Shown piece after piece: positions 16,732-25,789 of a stretch of 41,120 nucleotides of DNA (the stretch's first letter is position 1; every line of letters begins with the position of its first letter). The DNA comes from Okeania sp. SIO3I5. Its GTDB lineage: Bacteria > Cyanobacteriota > Cyanobacteriia > Cyanobacteriales > Microcoleaceae. A program made the translations under genes and the position numbers. The notes under the pieces were generated by a model, which saw only the letters and a list, made by a program, of their open reading frames with translations, did no database searches and had not been told where the DNA came from. The stretch is taken from positions 1 through 41,120 of the forward strand of contig NZ_JAAHHT010000012.1 in assembly GCF_010672085.1 (NCBI RefSeq), given 5' to 3'.

Positions 16732-16928
16732 GCAAGAGAAACTGTCACTTTATGAGAAATCTACTGTCAGAGTAGGCTTTCAGTTTAGTCAATTTAGTTT
16801 AACAAACAAATAATGACAATATTTTGTAACAAAATATTTCAACTCTTAATTTCCCCCCTATTTTCCTAACCTCTACTTAACTTCCATCCCTTGTCTCAAA
16901 TAGACTCTAGTTATTATATATTCAATAT

Positions 16929-17978
16929 TTAGTAGATTCTGGAGGTTAATTTTTCTAAGGTTTGAGATTTTTTGAGTTTAGATAAATCAGAATTACCCGT
17001 ACAAAATAGAACTGTCGTTATTTCTGCAATTAATATATCTACTAATAAATTCAGAGATTCTTCTGATTCCGCTGCTGCTTGGAGAAATGGCAAAGCTAAA
17101 CCACCTAAGTCTGCACCTAGAGCGATCGCCTTTGCCACATCCAATCCATTTCGTAATCCTCCAGAAGCAATTAAAGGAATCTCAGAGTTCAAACTGCGGA
17201 TCGCATTAATACATTCTGCTGTCGGTAAACCCCAATTAGCAAAAGTATTTCCTAACCTACGTTGACGAGTATCAAAGCTCCGTTCTCCTTCAATTTTGGC
17301 CCAAGAAGTCCCTCCTGCTCCTGCAACATCAATCGCTGCTACTCCAGCATCAATTAGCTTTTTGGCCATTGAACCAGAAATACCATTACCTACCTCCTTA
17401 GCAATTATCGGCACTGGAAGTGAGTAACATAATTTTGATATTTTGTCCAAAAGACCTCGGAAATTAGTATCACCTTCAGTCTGAATACACTCTTGGAGAG
17501 GATTGAGATGTAAAATTAGGGCATCTGCTTGTAAAATATCAATCGCTTTTTGGCACTGTTCAATGCCATAATCATAATTTAATTGGACAGCTCCTAAGTT
17601 AGCAAACAACAGAATATCAGGAGCAAGCGATCGCACTGCAAAAGTATCAGCTACCTGGGAATTTTCTACAGCGACTCGTTCTGAACCAACTCCCATTGCT
17701 ATTTTATAGTGTTGGGCAACTTTGGCTAATCGATAATTAATCATTTTTGCTTGTTCGGTGCCACCTGTCATCGAAGATATTAATAATGGCGCACCTAGTT
17801 GCTTCCCAAGAAATGTGGTTGTGATGTCTATTTCACTGCGGTTTAGTTCTGGTAAACAGCAGTGGGTAAAACGGTAACCGTCTAACCCATTGGTTGTGTT
17901 GTTAAATTGAACATCTGATTCTAAACAGATTCGTAGATGATCTGCTTTGCGGGATTGAGTTTGTGAGATTGAGTTCAT
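16929..17978 (-). CDS. fni: Type 2 isopentenyl-diphosphate delta-isomerase
   Basis: This FMN- and NADPH-dependent enzyme interconverts IPP and DMAPP, the five-carbon units that become carotenoids, the chlorophyll phytyl chain and quinones. The 349-aa product shows the family order: [15 protein letters not shown] near residue 10, [11 protein letters not shown] near 68, MGVGSERVA near 96, [15 protein letters not shown] near 157 with the conserved His and Gln, [12 protein letters not shown] near 191, [14 protein letters not shown] near 218 and [15 protein letters not shown] near 271 for phosphate binding. The length is standard, so the gene looks complete. The type 2 enzyme is the usual form in cyanobacteria. 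No strong ribosome binding site is visible. Confidence 0.96.
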   Translation of the reverse strand: MNSISQTQSRKADHLRICLESDVQFNNTTNGLDGYRFTHCCLPELNRSEIDITTTFLGKQLGAPLLISSMTGGTEQAKMINYRLAKVAQHYKIAMGVGSERVAVENSQVADTFAVRSLAPDILLFANLGAVQLNYDYGIEQCQKAIDILQADALILHLNPLQECIQTEGDTNFRGLLDKISKLCYSLPVPIIAKEVGNGISGSMAKKLIDAGVAAIDVAGAGGTSWAKIEGERSFDTRQRRLGNTFANWGLPTAECINAIRSLNSEIPLIASGGLRNGLDVAKAIALGADLGGLALPFLQAAAESEESLNLLVDILIAEITTVLFCTGNSDLSKLKKSQTLEKLTSRIY

Positions 17979-18053
17979 CAGTTTTGTTATTACAAATTTT
18001 GACAGAAGTTAATCAAAAGACTTACTTTATCTCAATATACTATTTATACTGCT

Positions 18054-18170
18054 AGGGAATAGGGAATAGGGAATAGGGAATAGGGAATAGTAAACTTTCA
18101 AAGGGTTTTCCTAGGTCATGCGGAGCAAACAGGATTTAGAAATGTCCTAATCTTTGCTTCGACTGCTATA
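18054..18170 (+). repeat. gggaata STRR fused to a dispersed element
   Basis: Five copies of the heptamer gggaata at 18056-18090 run into aaactttcaaagggttttcc and aggatttagaaatgtcctaa, the element seen in reverse at 14505-14625. It lies just upstream of fni. Confidence 0.75.
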
Positions 18171-18201
18171 TAGTATTTAGCAAATTGGGTAACGTATTTA
18201 T

Positions 18202-18285
18202 GCAAAATTAATTACACAGACTCTAGGTGCTTAAAAGCCTATATAGTAAAAATCATAGAGAAGAAAATAAGGTAATTAATTTTGC
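18202..18285. repeat. 84-bp foldback with perfect 14-bp arms
   Basis: GCAAAATTAATTAC at 18202-18215 is the exact inverse of GTAATTAATTTTGC at 18272-18285. The inner flanks also pair in part (AGGTGC and the GCAC beyond). It sits about 100 bases past the acyltransferase stop codon. It could be a miniature element or a transcript-end structure; no T tract supports a simple terminator. Confidence 0.65.
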
Positions 18286-18380
18286 CTAGGCACTTATCAG
18301 CATTTTGAATAACTAGACTGGACTTTGGCAAAATAAGTATTTTTTAGGGAAAAGAAACTCGCTATCAGGGATCTTTCTCA

Positions 18381-18893
18381 TCAAACAGGCGTTTGCATTG
18401 GGATAATAACTGACTCTTCCTTGTGGGAAGACTTAACAGTGGAGTCATAGAGTGGTTCCCCTACCTGTGAGAAACCATACCTTTTAAACAAAGATATATT
18501 ACGAGGCAAAATTGCAACAATTAGATTAGAAGCATTGTAATTCTGTTTGGCAGCATTACGAGCGGAAGAGAAAACCTTGCTAAAAGGAATTTTACCTCGC
18601 TTTTCTTTAACTAAGACTAGACGTGACATTTCACAAACCTGGTTTCGATCTAGTTGCTTAAGGTTAAATCCAGTTTCCTGTATTGGCAGTCCGAGAGAGG
18701 TATTAGGGACAATACGGTAAGTTCCGACAACAACCTTGGAATCAATAATTTGCATATAGAGTGATAAGCGATCGTAGTCATCAGGTATTTTCATTCCGAA
18801 CAAATTTAGTTCGTGATGAAAGATTGCTATTTGCATCTGATGGCAGACATTTAATTGCTCAGAGGTACTAATCTGCTGAATGGAAATGCTCAT
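18381..18893 (-). CDS. GNAT-fold acyltransferase, FeeM/autoinducer-synthase-like
   Basis: The 170-aa product has the layout of GNAT proteins of the N-acyl amino acid synthase/autoinducer synthase type: an N-terminal helix pair, DDYDRLSLYMQ near residue 38, the strand VVVGTYRIVPN near 55, CEMSRLVLVKEKRGKIPF near 86-103, which corresponds to the ExSRLxV...RG core, and LFKRYGFSQVGEP near 138. Such enzymes move an acyl group from ACP or CoA to an amine. The donor and acceptor cannot be told here. It lies 57 bases downstream of a SAM methyltransferase on the same strand, so the two may be one transcript. It could instead be an ordinary acetyltransferase. Confidence 0.72.
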   Translation of the reverse strand: MSISIQQISTSEQLNVCHQMQIAIFHHELNLFGMKIPDDYDRLSLYMQIIDSKVVVGTYRIVPNTSLGLPIQETGFNLKQLDRNQVCEMSRLVLVKEKRGKIPFSKVFSSARNAAKQNYNASNLIVAILPRNISLFKRYGFSQVGEPLYDSTVKSSHKEESVIIPMQTPV

Positions 18894-18950
18894 GGATAGT
18901 CTTTTTGTATTACTAGACTTTGTTGAGAAAGTTTTCAGGATTGAAATTGA

Positions 18951-19676
18951 TTATCGCTTTTTGTAAATTGCGAAGCGATCGCCATTGCTAGTACCTTGGA
19001 AATCAAATCCCGCCTCACTTAATAATTTTCGAGAAATCTCTGGTTTGAAACAGGTAATCTTGATTTGCTCTTGAACCACAATTTCCCCTTCTTTCTTGAA
19101 TAAATAGCTCTTCAGAAGAGTATGATAATCTGCCGTATTTTCTACTTCTTCAATAGACTGGGAATAGATTATCCCCTCACCTAAAGATTGTTCATAGTTT
19201 TGATGTGGTTTTTGCAGATGTAATAATAATAACCCTCCTTCTCGTAAGTGGCGAGCTAAATTTCTTAATCCTTGAGTGTTAGCTTCAACTCCTGAAACAT
19301 GGCCTCCAAATTCCCATTTATATCGATCGCCTAAATCAAGAATTCCCCACACTCCTCCATTAGATATGGCCACATCAAATTTTGTATCTAAGTCCATTGT
19401 TACTGCATCAGCTTCAATTAATTTAACCCGATTTGCCAAACGTTTTTCAGCAATTTGAAGTAAGGAAGCAGTAAAATCAACTCCCGTAAACTCGCAGGTT
19501 GGATCGATATTGATGTACTCTTGTGCTAGTAACCCTGTTCCTACACCTAACTCGATAATCTGACAACCATTCCCCAGAACTGAATATACTTCCTTAGCGA
19601 TATCCAGGTAGTCGTAATAACCAGAAGTTACCCACAAATCGTAATACTCAGTAAACCCTGTATATTGATTGTTCAT
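18951..19676 (-). CDS. Class I SAM-dependent methyltransferase
   Basis: The 241-aa product is a Rossmann-type methyltransferase. Motif I is IIELGVGTGLLAQEY near residue 40, the ribose-binding acidic position is in TGVDFTASLLQIAEKR, and motif II/III follow as IEADAVTMDL and FDVAISNGGVWG. The post-I region LREGGLLLLHLQKPH is typical of small-molecule enzymes. The N-terminal YTGFTEYYDLWVTSGYYDYL is a common lead-in among O- and N-methyltransferases acting on small molecules. The substrate is unknown. It probably forms a pair with the acyltransferase downstream. No ribosome binding site stands out. Confidence 0.85.
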   Translation of the reverse strand: MNNQYTGFTEYYDLWVTSGYYDYLDIAKEVYSVLGNGCQIIELGVGTGLLAQEYINIDPTCEFTGVDFTASLLQIAEKRLANRVKLIEADAVTMDLDTKFDVAISNGGVWGILDLGDRYKWEFGGHVSGVEANTQGLRNLARHLREGGLLLLHLQKPHQNYEQSLGEGIIYSQSIEEVENTADYHTLLKSYLFKKEGEIVVQEQIKITCFKPEISRKLLSEAGFDFQGTSNGDRFAIYKKR

Positions 19677-20171
19677 TTTTATTTTTATAAACTAAACCAG
19701 TCAATAAATAACATAAAATAGTGGTGTTGCACAATTAAAAACTATCAAATCCAAACATTTGATATTTTTAGATAATTCTTTACCTTAACCTTAATATATG
19801 TATAGTTTAAAATCTATTATCATTTTTTAATGTGTAACTCCAAAATAGTAGTGGTACATTGTAATTATTACGAGAGCATTAAATAATATTATTTAGTAGT
19901 ATTTCTAAGTAAAAAAATATAACAATCATAAATATTTATTTGCTGGAAGTTTTCTAGAATAAACATAAGCGTGAAAATTAAAAATTCAATCAATTACTAT
20001 CCATAAATTATCAATTATATCTCCCTGTTCCCTGTTCCCTATTTTCCCGAGAGGTCTAATATTAATTCTCATTTATCATTCATTTATAATTAAGAAATTA
20101 TAGAAATGTAAGTAGTGATCTAAGAAATATTTTATCGAACATATCTACATTTTTTTGACAACTGATAACTG
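19677..20171. other. Spacer with one dispersed repeat
   Basis: Contains at about 19968-20062 an element starting ataagcgtgaaaattaaaaa, then ccataaattatcaatta, a ttccctg heptamer tract and gagaggtctaat. The same series occurs at about 39338-39446 and, more diverged, at about 25070-25200. The rest is AT-rich, with no gene seen. Confidence 0.6.
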
Positions 20172-20278
20172 ATATCATGTCCGGTTGAATAATTAGATTT
20201 TAGTAGAAGGAAGGCAGAAGGTTTTCTCCCATTGTTATCTTAATTTTATACACGCTCCGATGCTACCGGACATGATAT
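20172..20278. mobile_element. 'ATATCATGTCCG' MITE, short copy
   Basis: Terminal inverted repeats ATATCATGTCCGG at both ends (the right end reads ccggacatgatat). The 107-bp interior differs from the 150-170 bp copies but holds the gaaggaaggcagaagg stretch also seen at about 38980. It sits just past the alr stop codon. Confidence 0.8.
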
Positions 20279-20290
20279 GACATAATATTT

Positions 20291-21502
20291 CTAAACAGCT
20301 ACACGAGGTAACCTATTTTTAAAACTACAAAGAATTTCCCAAGAAATAGTTCCTAAAGTATTTGCCCAGTCTTCAGCAGAAATTTGATGTTTACCAACCT
20401 CTCCCAATAATGTCACCACTTCACCTGTTTCTAGATCGGGAATAGCACTCACATCCAGCATCAACTGATCCATTGTAATAGCTCCCACTTGCGGAATTAG
20501 GCGATCGCGCACAATAACTTTCATCTTATTGGAAAGGTTACGAGGTACACCGTCAGCATAACCAATACTCACTACTGCCAAACGCATCTGTTTTGGAGCA
20601 ATAAACTGATAACCATAACTAACACCAGTACCTGCTTCAATAGTTTTGACTTGTGTCACTCTAGCTTTTACTTGCATCACTGGTTTTAAGTCAATTTTCT
20701 CCTGTAGATGAGGTGCTGGATATAAACCATAAATAGCTAAACCTACTCTCACCATATCATAGTGCAAAGTAGAATCAGTTAAAGTTGCTGCCGAGTTAGC
20801 TAAATGAAGTCGTATATCCCCAGGAAAACTTTTGCCATTAATACCACATAAACCTATTGCTTCCTCAAACCTTTGATGCTGTTGTCTCATTACTGTCTGA
20901 TCAGGGTTATCTGCTGTAGCTAAGTGGGAATAAATACTAGCAATTTTTAAATTTGGTAACCTCTGCACAAATTGCACAAATTCCACTGCTTGTTGCCAAG
21001 GTGTTCCTAAACGAGACATTCCCGTATCCAATTTGAGATGTATTGGCATTGCCTCAGTGTAATAGGAAAGAGTTTCCGAGAAAACTAAAGCTTGTTGAGG
21101 CGTACAAATAGTTGGTTGTAGTTGCCAGTGAGCGATCGCCTGAATTTGTGCTCGTCGATCTGTTGCACCTAAAATTAAAATTGGTGCTGTAATTCCAGCT
21201 AACCTTAATTCTATTCCTTCTGGCACTGTCGCTACTGCCAACCAATCTGCACCAGATTCTAAAATAGTTCGAGATACTTTACACGCTCCATGTCCATAAG
21301 CATCTGCTTTTACTACTCCCATTAATTGAGTTTTAGCTGATAAAAGAGTTTTAAGTTGTTGAACATTATAAGTCAATGCCCGATCGTTAATTTCTATCCA
21401 TGCTCTTTGGCAAATACCTCCATAAGCATCACTTTCTATTGCTCTCTGATTTAAACTTTCTATTGCCATAGTTTTAAAAGAAGCATTTTCCCAGCTCAAC
21501 AT
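20291..21502 (-). CDS. alr: Alanine racemase
   Basis: Alr is a PLP enzyme making D-alanine for peptidoglycan. The 403-aa product has the PLP lysine (Lys65) in MGVVKADAYGHGA, the LDTGMSRLG motif near residue 158, the second catalytic Tyr (about 296) in GTGVSYGYQF, VVSIGYADGVPR near 310 and the substrate loop GAITMDQLMLDVS. All core elements are present and the length is typical. The ATG at 21502 is favoured over the one at 21466 because gaggag lies nine bases upstream. The 20 residues before the conserved RAWIEIN look like a lineage-specific extension. It appears to be a single-gene unit. Confidence 0.95.
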   Translation of the reverse strand: MLSWENASFKTMAIESLNQRAIESDAYGGICQRAWIEINDRALTYNVQQLKTLLSAKTQLMGVVKADAYGHGACKVSRTILESGADWLAVATVPEGIELRLAGITAPILILGATDRRAQIQAIAHWQLQPTICTPQQALVFSETLSYYTEAMPIHLKLDTGMSRLGTPWQQAVEFVQFVQRLPNLKIASIYSHLATADNPDQTVMRQQHQRFEEAIGLCGINGKSFPGDIRLHLANSAATLTDSTLHYDMVRVGLAIYGLYPAPHLQEKIDLKPVMQVKARVTQVKTIEAGTGVSYGYQFIAPKQMRLAVVSIGYADGVPRNLSNKMKVIVRDRLIPQVGAITMDQLMLDVSAIPDLETGEVVTLLGEVGKHQISAEDWANTLGTISWEILCSFKNRLPRVAV

Positions 21503-21894
21503 TTTTGCTCACTCCTCAATCAGTTAAATTTTTCATGGCATTGGTGATAGGTGACTATGATTTTTCAAGTGTAGAAACCGGGTTTCTATTAGATATCTCA
21601 CTACACTGAATCTATCTCCAAAAAACCCGATTTCTGATAAAACGCTCCTTAGATTTCATAACTCAATTAACCAACGCCAAATTTTTCATTTATTAAAACA
21701 ATCTACTGTCAAAATTTATCAAATCAGGTTATACATAATAAAATTAAAAAGATTATTTTTAAAAAATCAAAAAATATATTTTTTGAGATTTATAAATATT
21801 TTTTAGTGGAAAACTTCTTAACCTAAAATTTTGTCCCAGATCAAGAATTAATTGTGCTAATATCTGAGAAAATATTCTCTTTTCAGAAATATCA
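21503..21894. repeat. Divergent alr/HNH spacer with an inverted repeat
   Basis: AGAAACCGGGTTTCT (21573-21587), itself a near palindrome, is matched in reverse by aaacccgatttct near 21623-21635. The remainder is strongly AT-rich and should contain the divergent promoters for alr and the HNH gene. A gctaatat at about 21857 could be a -10 box for the latter. Confidence 0.5.
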
Positions 21895-22392
21895 ATGGCC
21901 AATGTTTTAGTGTTGAACGCTTCTTACGAACCGCTCAATATCACGAGTTGGCGACGAGCGATCGTCTTGTTGCTCAAAGGTAAAGCGGAGCAGATTGAAC
22001 ATAACGGAACATACGTTCTGCCAGATATTCCCTTACCGACAGTCATCCGACTGCGCTACTATATCCGGGTTCCTTACAAAGATATTCCTTTGACGCGCCG
22101 AAATATTATGCACCGAGATGGTAATTCTTGTCAATACTGTGGTTATGTGGGTGATGATTTGACTTTAGATCATGTAGTACCGCGATCGCGTGGTGGTGGT
22201 GATACTTGGGAAAACCTAGTGACTGCCTGTGTTCGCTGTAATGTAAGAAAAGGAAGTCGGACTCCTAGAGAGGCTAATATGCCTTTGCGTTGTCCTCCTC
22301 GAAAACCCTACAGTGGTCTTTACTTTGAATTGACTAAACACGTTAAAAGTGGTAAGAATAAAGAATGGCGAAAATATGTTATTGGTCTGTAA
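21895..22392 (+). CDS. HNH endonuclease
   Basis: The 165-aa product has an N-terminal VLVLNASYEPLNITSWRRAI segment and a C-terminal HNH module. CQYCGYVGDDLTLDHVVPRS carries the first Cys pair and the catalytic DH, and the ENLVTACVRCNVRKGSRTP stretch carries the Asn and the second CxxC that binds the structural zinc. This cyanobacterial HNH type is found stand-alone in nearly all members of the phylum, usually as a chromosomal housekeeping-like gene with no methylase nearby. Its target is unknown. A strong intrinsic terminator follows, so it is probably a monocistronic gene. Confidence 0.93.
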   Translation: MANVLVLNASYEPLNITSWRRAIVLLLKGKAEQIEHNGTYVLPDIPLPTVIRLRYYIRVPYKDIPLTRRNIMHRDGNSCQYCGYVGDDLTLDHVVPRSRGGGDTWENLVTACVRCNVRKGSRTPREANMPLRCPPRKPYSGLYFELTKHVKSGKNKEWRKYVIGL

Positions 22393-22425
22393 AACCCCTG
22401 CCGGTCTGAGCGCAGGGGTTTTTTG
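22393..22425 (+). terminator. Intrinsic terminator of the HNH gene
   Basis: AACCCCTGC (22393-22401) pairs with GCAGGGGTT (22412-22420), then a run of T. The stem is GC-rich, begins at the stop codon and lies on the correct strand. Confidence 0.92.
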
Positions 22426-22940
22426 TTTCAATTCCCCTGCTCCCCACAAGGTTTTCAGGAGTTCCTGATTAGGGATAGATAGAATAGGGAGGCTTGACAT
22501 AAGGAATATTCTCTTTTTTTATCCCCTTAAAACCCACATTCCGCACGACAAAATGTAGTATAGGGGAAGGAGTCAGGAGACAGGAGACAGGAGACAGGAG
22601 GCAGAAGAAAACTATAGTGGTCAATAGGAGTTAACTATTCAGTAAGTATTTATGCTTAACATTTCACTGATAATTTGACTCGTGATCGAGGTAAATGAAT
22701 AGCATTTATATAGTATAAATACTTAAGCAAGCTACAGATTTTATACTGATTTTTATGTTACAAATTGAAGTGGGGAATGTAGGTTAAAAGGGCAGGCTGT
22801 AGACCACAATTTTTCGGTAAAATTACTTAAGCGATCAAAAAATGTATTGAAAAATATATTTTTCTCCGGCAAAAACCTTTCAAAGACTTACTGATAACTT
22901 GTCTATAATGCCCAAGTTTTATTAGGTTCAGAATCTGTTT
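22426..22940. other. Spacer with a heptamer tract
   Basis: A TCAGGAG/ACAGGAG heptamer tract lies at 22570-22601. The rest is AT-rich, with no gene seen on either strand. Confidence 0.5.
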
Positions 22941-23275
22941 GACTTAACAAAAAAATAGTTGATAATCTGGTTGGAGATGATTTGATTGTACGCTAAAAAA
23001 CTTGAATTAAAACTAAGTTTTAACCAAGCCTCTTCTTTTTAAGAAGACGTAATTATTAATTATTAATTATTCTCAATCTCTGGCAATTTTTGGTAAAAAC
23101 TGAAAAAAATAGCGGGATATTTTTGACTTAACAAAAAGATAGTTGATAATCTGGTTGGAGGTGATTTGATTGTAAGGCAAAAAACTTGGGTTAAAACTAA
23201 GTTTTAACCAAGCTTCTTCTTTTTAAGAAGACGTAATTATTAATTATTAATTGTTAATTATTAATTATTCTCTAC
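22941..23275. repeat. 184-bp tandem duplication upstream of sixA
   Basis: A block starting gacttaacaaaaa occurs at 22941 and again at 23125, with about 90% identity over some 130 bases. Each copy holds two hairpins in a row: TTAAAACT-A-AGTTTTAA and TCTTCTTTTTAAGAAGA. The second copy ends about 20 bases before the sixA start, so the duplication probably includes its promoter or leader. Confidence 0.8.
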
Positions 23276-23286
23276 TCCCTAAAAAT

Positions 23287-23787
23287 ATGAGTACAAATAT
23301 TTATTTTATTCGTCACGGTATAGCAGGCGATCGAGAAAATTATGCCACAGATGAAGAACGTCCTTTGACAGAAATAGGCGATCGCAAAACTAATAAAATT
23401 GCTCAAAAACTTAAACAAATAGGTCTTGATTTTAACCTAATTCTTACCAGTCCTTTAGTTAGAGCAAATCAAACTGCTAAAATCCTTCAAGCTAATAAAT
23501 TAAGTGCTAAAATAGAGAAATTTTCACCTTTAGCTCCTGCTGGAGATATTAATCTCTGGCTACAATGGCTAGAAACATGGCAACCTCAAGAAAATCGGGA
23601 ATTAGCCCTAGTTGGCCATCAACCAGACTTAGGAAACTGGGCAGAAATTCTGGTCTGGGGAGAAACCAGAGAAGTATTAATACTCAAAAAAGCAGGCGTG
23701 ATAGGTATTTCTTTACCTGAAATTGGTTCACCAGTAGGCAATAGTCAAATGTTTTGGCTCACAGCGCCAAAATTTTTACTAGATTAA
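23287..23787 (+). CDS. sixA: Phosphohistidine phosphatase SixA
   Basis: SixA is a small histidine-phosphatase-superfamily enzyme that removes phosphate from histidine on phosphotransfer domains. The 166-aa product begins MSTNIYFIRHGIAGDRENY, with the catalytic RHG at residues 9-11. It continues with DEERPLTEIGDRK, LILTSPLVRANQTA (the second Arg), and ALVGHQPDLGNWAEIL (the second His). The ATG at 23287 is chosen because the 12 codons open upstream lie inside a repeat and have no family counterpart. Short proteins of this type are common in cyanobacteria, where the true targets are not defined. Confidence 0.9.
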   Translation: MSTNIYFIRHGIAGDRENYATDEERPLTEIGDRKTNKIAQKLKQIGLDFNLILTSPLVRANQTAKILQANKLSAKIEKFSPLAPAGDINLWLQWLETWQPQENRELALVGHQPDLGNWAEILVWGETREVLILKKAGVIGISLPEIGSPVGNSQMFWLTAPKFLLD

Positions 23788-23883
23788 CCAGAATAGTTAA
23801 TAGATTATTGTCAAAACAGCAACATAACTAACCTAGTTGATAATGTAGCTTGAGAATATTCTAATCAAGTAAAGAGGATCGTC

Positions 23884-25026
23884 ATGTCTGCTGTCTGCAT
23901 AGAATTTAAGCCAGGTTTAGAAGGTATTCCCGCTACTCAATCAAGTATCAGCTACGTCGATGGACAACAAGGGATACTGGAATACCGAGGCACTAATATT
24001 GAGGAGTTGGCAAAAAAGAGTTCTTTTCTAGAAACAGCATATTTATTAATTTGGGGTAATCTTCCTAGCAAAGAAGAATTAGATAGCTTTCAAGAGGATA
24101 TTCGTTATCACAGAAGAATTAAATATCGTATTCGGGACATGATGAAATGTTTCCCAGAAACTGGACATCCTATGGATGCTTTACAAGCTTCAGCAGCAGC
24201 TCTAGGTTTATTTTATTCTCGTCGCGCTCTTGATAACCCAGAATATATTAGATTTGCGGTAGTAAGGTTATTGGCTAAAATTCCCACAATGGTAGCTGCT
24301 TTTCAGTTAATGCGTAAAGGTAATGACCCCGTACAACCAAGAGATGATTTGGACTATGCAGCTAACTTTTTGTATATGCTCAATGAAAAGGAACCTGATC
24401 CATTAGCAGCAAAAGTATTTGATGTTTGTCTGACTCTCCATGCTGAACATACTATTAATGCTTCTACATTTTCAGCAATGGTAACTGCTTCTACTTTGAC
24501 TGACCCCTACGCTGTTATAGCTTCAGCAGTGGGGACTCTTGCTGGCCCACTACATGGAGGAGCAAATGAAGATGTGATTACTATGTTGTCTGAAATTGGT
24601 TCGGTAGAAAATGTTAGACCATATCTAGAAAAATGTTTGGAGACTAAGGCTAAAATTATGGGTTTTGGTCACCGAGTTTATAAAGTGAAAGACCCAAGAG
24701 CAATTATCCTTCAGGAAATAGCAGTAGAGTTATTTGAAAAGTTTGGCTACGACAAATATTATGAGATAGCTTTGGAAATGGAAAAGGCTGTGGAGGAAAA
24801 ACTAGGACATAGAGGAATTTACCCAAATGTGGATTTTTATTCTGGTCTTGTTTATCGGAAATTAGGTATTCCTAGCGATCTATTTACACCTGTATTTGCC
24901 ATTGCTCGTGTAGCTGGTTGGTTAGCTCACTGGAAAGAGCAATTGGCAGCTAATCGGATTTTCCGTCCGACACAAATTTATACGGGAGAGCATAACGTTT
25001 ATTATACCCCTATCCAAGAACGTTAA
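23884..25026 (+). CDS. gltA: Citrate synthase
   Basis: Citrate synthase condenses oxaloacetate and acetyl-CoA, feeding the open or branched TCA route that supplies 2-oxoglutarate for nitrogen assimilation. The 380-aa product carries the catalytic residues in their usual settings: His in LHAEHTINASTF near residue 187, His in GPLHGGANEDV near 222, and Asp in YPNVDFYSG near 318. MGFGHRVYKVKDPRA near 259 is the nucleotide/substrate-binding segment. The start follows aaagaggatcgtc, a good ribosome binding site. It is the short prokaryotic (type I) form; 2-methylcitrate synthase is a close relative, but no prp genes are nearby, so citrate synthase is preferred. Confidence 0.95.
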   Translation: MSAVCIEFKPGLEGIPATQSSISYVDGQQGILEYRGTNIEELAKKSSFLETAYLLIWGNLPSKEELDSFQEDIRYHRRIKYRIRDMMKCFPETGHPMDALQASAAALGLFYSRRALDNPEYIRFAVVRLLAKIPTMVAAFQLMRKGNDPVQPRDDLDYAANFLYMLNEKEPDPLAAKVFDVCLTLHAEHTINASTFSAMVTASTLTDPYAVIASAVGTLAGPLHGGANEDVITMLSEIGSVENVRPYLEKCLETKAKIMGFGHRVYKVKDPRAIILQEIAVELFEKFGYDKYYEIALEMEKAVEEKLGHRGIYPNVDFYSGLVYRKLGIPSDLFTPVFAIARVAGWLAHWKEQLAANRIFRPTQIYTGEHNVYYTPIQER

Positions 25027-25789
25027 GTATTTAATAATGGATAATGGATAATTGATAATGGATAATTAATAGACCTTTCCAAAAATCAAAAATAAAATCA
25101 ATTTTTACCCATAAATTATCAATTACTTCCCCCTATTGCCTATTGCCTGTTGCCTGTTGCCTGTTACCTAATTCTCTATTTCCTCTTTTCTGGAGATTTC
25201 TAATAGTTCAGAAATTGTTTTTTCGGCTTTCTTCTACATTAAACGGTACAGGAAATGAAAAGTTTAGCTTTTCTAGAAGAAATAGTTAGAATTGAGAATT
25301 CAGAATTGAGAATTCAGAATTGAGAATTGAGAATTCAGAATTCAGAAGTCATAAAGTTAGATTATTACTGTTTGACGACGTACGGAGTTTAGAATTCAGA
25401 AATTGTTTTTTCGGCTTTCCTCTACATTAAACGGTACAGGAAATGAAAAGTTTAGCTTTTCTAGAAGAAACAGTTAGAAGTCATAATTCATAATTCATAA
25501 TTCATAATTTAGAATTCAAATGAAAAGTTTAGCTTCTCTGTAAGAAACAGCATGACAAAAGGAAAAACTCATGAGTGTGTAACATAAATTGTTCATCTTG
25601 AACAATATCTCAATAGCAGCGTTGGGAGGATGTCAAAGATGTAGCTACAAAACTTTGAAAATAGGAAATAGGAAACAAGTAATTATTTTTGTAACCTATG
25701 AATATTTATTTCTGTTTCTATCTTTGTAATAAGCTTTCTCCTAATTAGCATTCGGATTCCTCACCCAGGATATTTTGATTAAGAAGAAT
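25027..25789. repeat. Repeat-filled spacer between gltA and the CLC gene
   Basis: Contents: heptamers ggataat (from 25037) and ttgcctg (25134-25165) within a copy of the ccataaattatcaatta element; an 80-base block starting cagaaattgttttttcgg at 25209 repeated at 25397 (188-base period) and in part at about 25519; gaattcagaattgag microsatellite DNA at 25293-25350; and an ataattc heptamer at 25480-25510. No gene is seen. Confidence 0.7.

Noticed and set aside
16090-19676. One biosynthetic gene cluster of cupin, isomerase, acyltransferase and methyltransferase
   Set aside because: The cupin is on the opposite strand, IPP isomerase is a housekeeping gene, and repeats separate the parts; only the acyltransferase-methyltransferase pair looks linked.
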